A stretch of 6,351 nt of DNA from Candidatus Fermentibacterota bacterium. GTDB lineage: Bacteria > JAFGKV01. The stretch is taken from contig JAUXFG010000197.1 of NCBI GenBank assembly GCA_030620115.1, positions 1 to 6,351 of the forward strand, given 5' to 3'. This document shows, piece by piece, positions 5,694 to 6,351 of this stretch (the stretch's first letter is position 1; the number at the start of each line of letters is the position of its first letter). Both the position numbers and the translations under genes were made by a program. Under the pieces are notes generated by a model. It did not search any database, had not been told where the DNA came from, and worked only from the letters and a program-made list of their open reading frames with translations.

Positions 5694-5786
5694 TCCCGCG
5701 TCTGACGCGGGATCGAGGAGTCCGAAGGAGCGTAACGAAGCAGGCAGGGCCAAATGTAACGCTGCAGTCCCGCGGCGGACGCGGGA
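5694..5786. repeat. Two related 19-bp G/C hairpins
   Basis: TCCCGCGTCTGACGCGGGA at 5694-5712 (8-bp stem, 3-nt loop) and TCCCGCGGCGGACGCGGGA at 5768-5786 (7-bp stem, 5-nt loop) share both arms and differ only in the middle. They are 74 bp apart, start to start. A weaker relative, TCCCGCGCAGAATGCGGGG, is at 5364-5382. Shared arms with changed loops suggest copies of one REP-like family. Confidence 0.6.
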
Positions 5787-5859
5787 TGAGAAATGCGTGG
5801 TGCAGGGAGATGCGGATCTTCTCGCGTGTCTCAGGGTATATGTCACGATGGGCTGTTCT

Positions 5860-5877
5860 CATATATGCGCATATATG
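5860..5877. promoter_or_regulatory. Perfect 18-bp palindrome upstream of the YHS-domain gene; candidate operator
   Basis: CATATATGCGCATATATG is perfectly self-complementary and ends 69 nt before the ATG at 5947. It differs in composition from the G/C-rich repeats around it. Length, symmetry and position fit a dimeric repressor site, for example of an ArsR/SmtB-type metal sensor, which would suit the metal-binding look of the gene. No regulator gene is in the window, and I cannot place a confident -35/-10 pair. Confidence 0.45.
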
Positions 5878-5913
5878 GGTATGCAAATGAATAGCCGCGC
5901 TGGGCTAGAGTTG

Positions 5914-5929
5914 GGCTGAGATATCAGCC
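5914..5929 (+). promoter_or_regulatory. Small leader hairpin before the YHS-domain gene
   Basis: GGCTGA at 5914-5919 pairs with TCAGCC at 5924-5929 around a GATA loop, ending 7 nt before the Shine-Dalgarno sequence at 5937-5941. If transcribed it would form just upstream of the ribosome site. Role unknown. Confidence 0.35.
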
Positions 5930-5936
5930 GAACAAA

Positions 5937-5941
5937 GGAGG
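5937..5941 (+). promoter_or_regulatory. Ribosome binding site of the YHS-domain gene
   Basis: GGAGG preceded by AAA lies 5 nt before the ATG at 5947. It is the evidence for the start of a gene that has no stop codon inside the window. Confidence 0.8.
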
Positions 5942-5946
5942 AAACT

Positions 5947-6351
5947 ATGAGAAAGGTACTCGTCTTCACGCTGTCCATAGTCGCTCTCGTTGCCGTGGTT
6001 CAATATGGCATTGCAGGCGAGAAGAGCGATTCAGACATCAAGTACCAGACCACTTGCCCGGTCATGGGCGGCGAGATCAACAAGGAGATCTACGAGGATC
6101 ACAACCGGCAACGGGTATATCTGTGTTGTGAAGGCTGCCGTGAGAAGTTCAAGGATGATCCGGAGAAGTACATCGAGAAGCTTGAATCCGAGGGTATCAC
6201 CGTCGCGAAGGTCGAGCCCGCTCAAACGAAATGCCCGGTCACCGGCGAACCCGTAGACAAGAGCATCTTCACGGAGTATGAAGGCAAAAAGGTATACTTT
6301 TGCTGCGCGGGTTGCCGCGACGAATTCGTCAAAGACCCAGAGAAGTATATG
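5947..6351 (+). CDS. Exported protein with two YHS/TRASH-like cysteine domains (3' end beyond the window)
   Basis: An open frame of 135 codons from the ATG at 5947 to the last base, with no stop. Residues 1-23 are a Sec signal (MRKVLVFTLSIVALVAVV, then QYGIA). Two similar domains follow. The first, about 36-79, has TCPVMGG with C37, then YLCCEGC with C60, C61 and C64, then KFKDDPEKYI. The second, from about 95, has KCPVTGE with C96, then YFCCAGC with C119, C120 and C123, then EFVKDPEKYM. The CPV-x(20)-CCxGC-x-DPEKY pattern matches YHS/TRASH-type domains, which are linked to heavy-metal binding and often sit next to copper or other metal transporters. Export implies periplasmic metal binding or delivery (inference). 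A perfect palindrome upstream may be its operator. More copies of the domain could follow past the edge. Confidence 0.9.
   Translation, partial: MRKVLVFTLSIVALVAVVQYGIAGEKSDSDIKYQTTCPVMGGEINKEIYEDHNRQRVYLCCEGCREKFKDDPEKYIEKLESEGITVAKVEPAQTKCPVTGEPVDKSIFTEYEGKKVYFCCAGCRDEFVKDPEKYM

Larger units (their letters stand above)
5068..5946. other. Gene-free divergent region with a dense array of palindromic repeats
   Basis: About 880 bp between the divergent sigma and YHS-domain genes. The longest open frame (5375-5890, plus) runs straight through the hairpins, has a biased low-information composition and lacks a convincing ribosome site, so I do not call it. The region must carry the promoters for both flanking genes. 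Most of it is repeats: hairpins at 5224-5435, an imperfect hairpin at 5522-5555, a CTGAGCTCAG-centred unit at 5611-5635, two related G/C hairpins at 5694-5786, and an 18-bp palindrome at 5860-5877. Confidence 0.65.

Noticed and set aside
5224-5786. CRISPR array
   Set aside because: The repeated units are short palindromes of differing sequence with irregular spacing; there is no constant repeat with uniform spacers and no cas gene.
5375-5890. 171-codon plus-strand open frame in the divergent gap
   Set aside because: It runs through several hairpins and dispersed-repeat-like units, resembles no protein family, and has no convincing ribosome site. The open frame is best explained by G/C-rich repeats.

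Overview
The window looks like a piece of a free-living, Gram-negative-type bacterium. The large protein has a lipoprotein signal and a fragment of the plug domain of TonB-dependent outer-membrane receptors. Its neighbours carry dockerin and cohesin-like modules, and the gaps between genes are crowded with small palindromic repeats. This mix is typical of genomes from the FCB superphylum and nearby candidate phyla (Zixibacteria, Latescibacteria, Eisenbacteria, KSB1) and of Planctomycetes. That placement is an inference from style, not from a marker gene.

Layout. 1-185 is an intergenic stretch with an 87-bp inverted-repeat element. 186-5067 holds four genes, all on the minus strand. In transcription order they are an ECF sigma factor (5067-4534), an anti-sigma factor with an HC2 zinc-binding motif, one membrane span and a C-terminal dockerin (4032-3466), a secreted cohesin-like protein (3469-2984), and a 932-residue lipoprotein with carboxypeptidase-regulatory-like, TonB-plug-like, VIT and VWA domains (2984-186). 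The last three overlap by 4 and 1 nt and are clearly one operon. The sigma gene is separated from its presumed anti-sigma gene by about 500 bp of repeat-rich DNA. 5068-5946 is a gene-free divergent region packed with hairpins. 5947 to the right edge is the start of a plus-strand gene for an exported protein with two YHS/TRASH-like cysteine domains; it runs off the window and has no stop codon here.

How the genes may work together (inference). The anti-sigma factor would hold the sigma factor at the inner face of the membrane and present a calcium-binding dockerin on the outside. The adjacent secreted protein has the look of a cohesin, the natural partner of a dockerin. The VIT/VWA lipoprotein adds a metal-dependent adhesion domain and a piece of a receptor plug. 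The simplest model is an envelope-sensing system in which a dockerin-cohesin contact, perhaps Ca2+-dependent and linked to the VIT/VWA lipoprotein, controls release of the ECF sigma factor. I know of no described system with exactly this composition. The YHS gene on the right appears unrelated and probably belongs to metal handling; a perfect 18-bp palindrome lies upstream of it.
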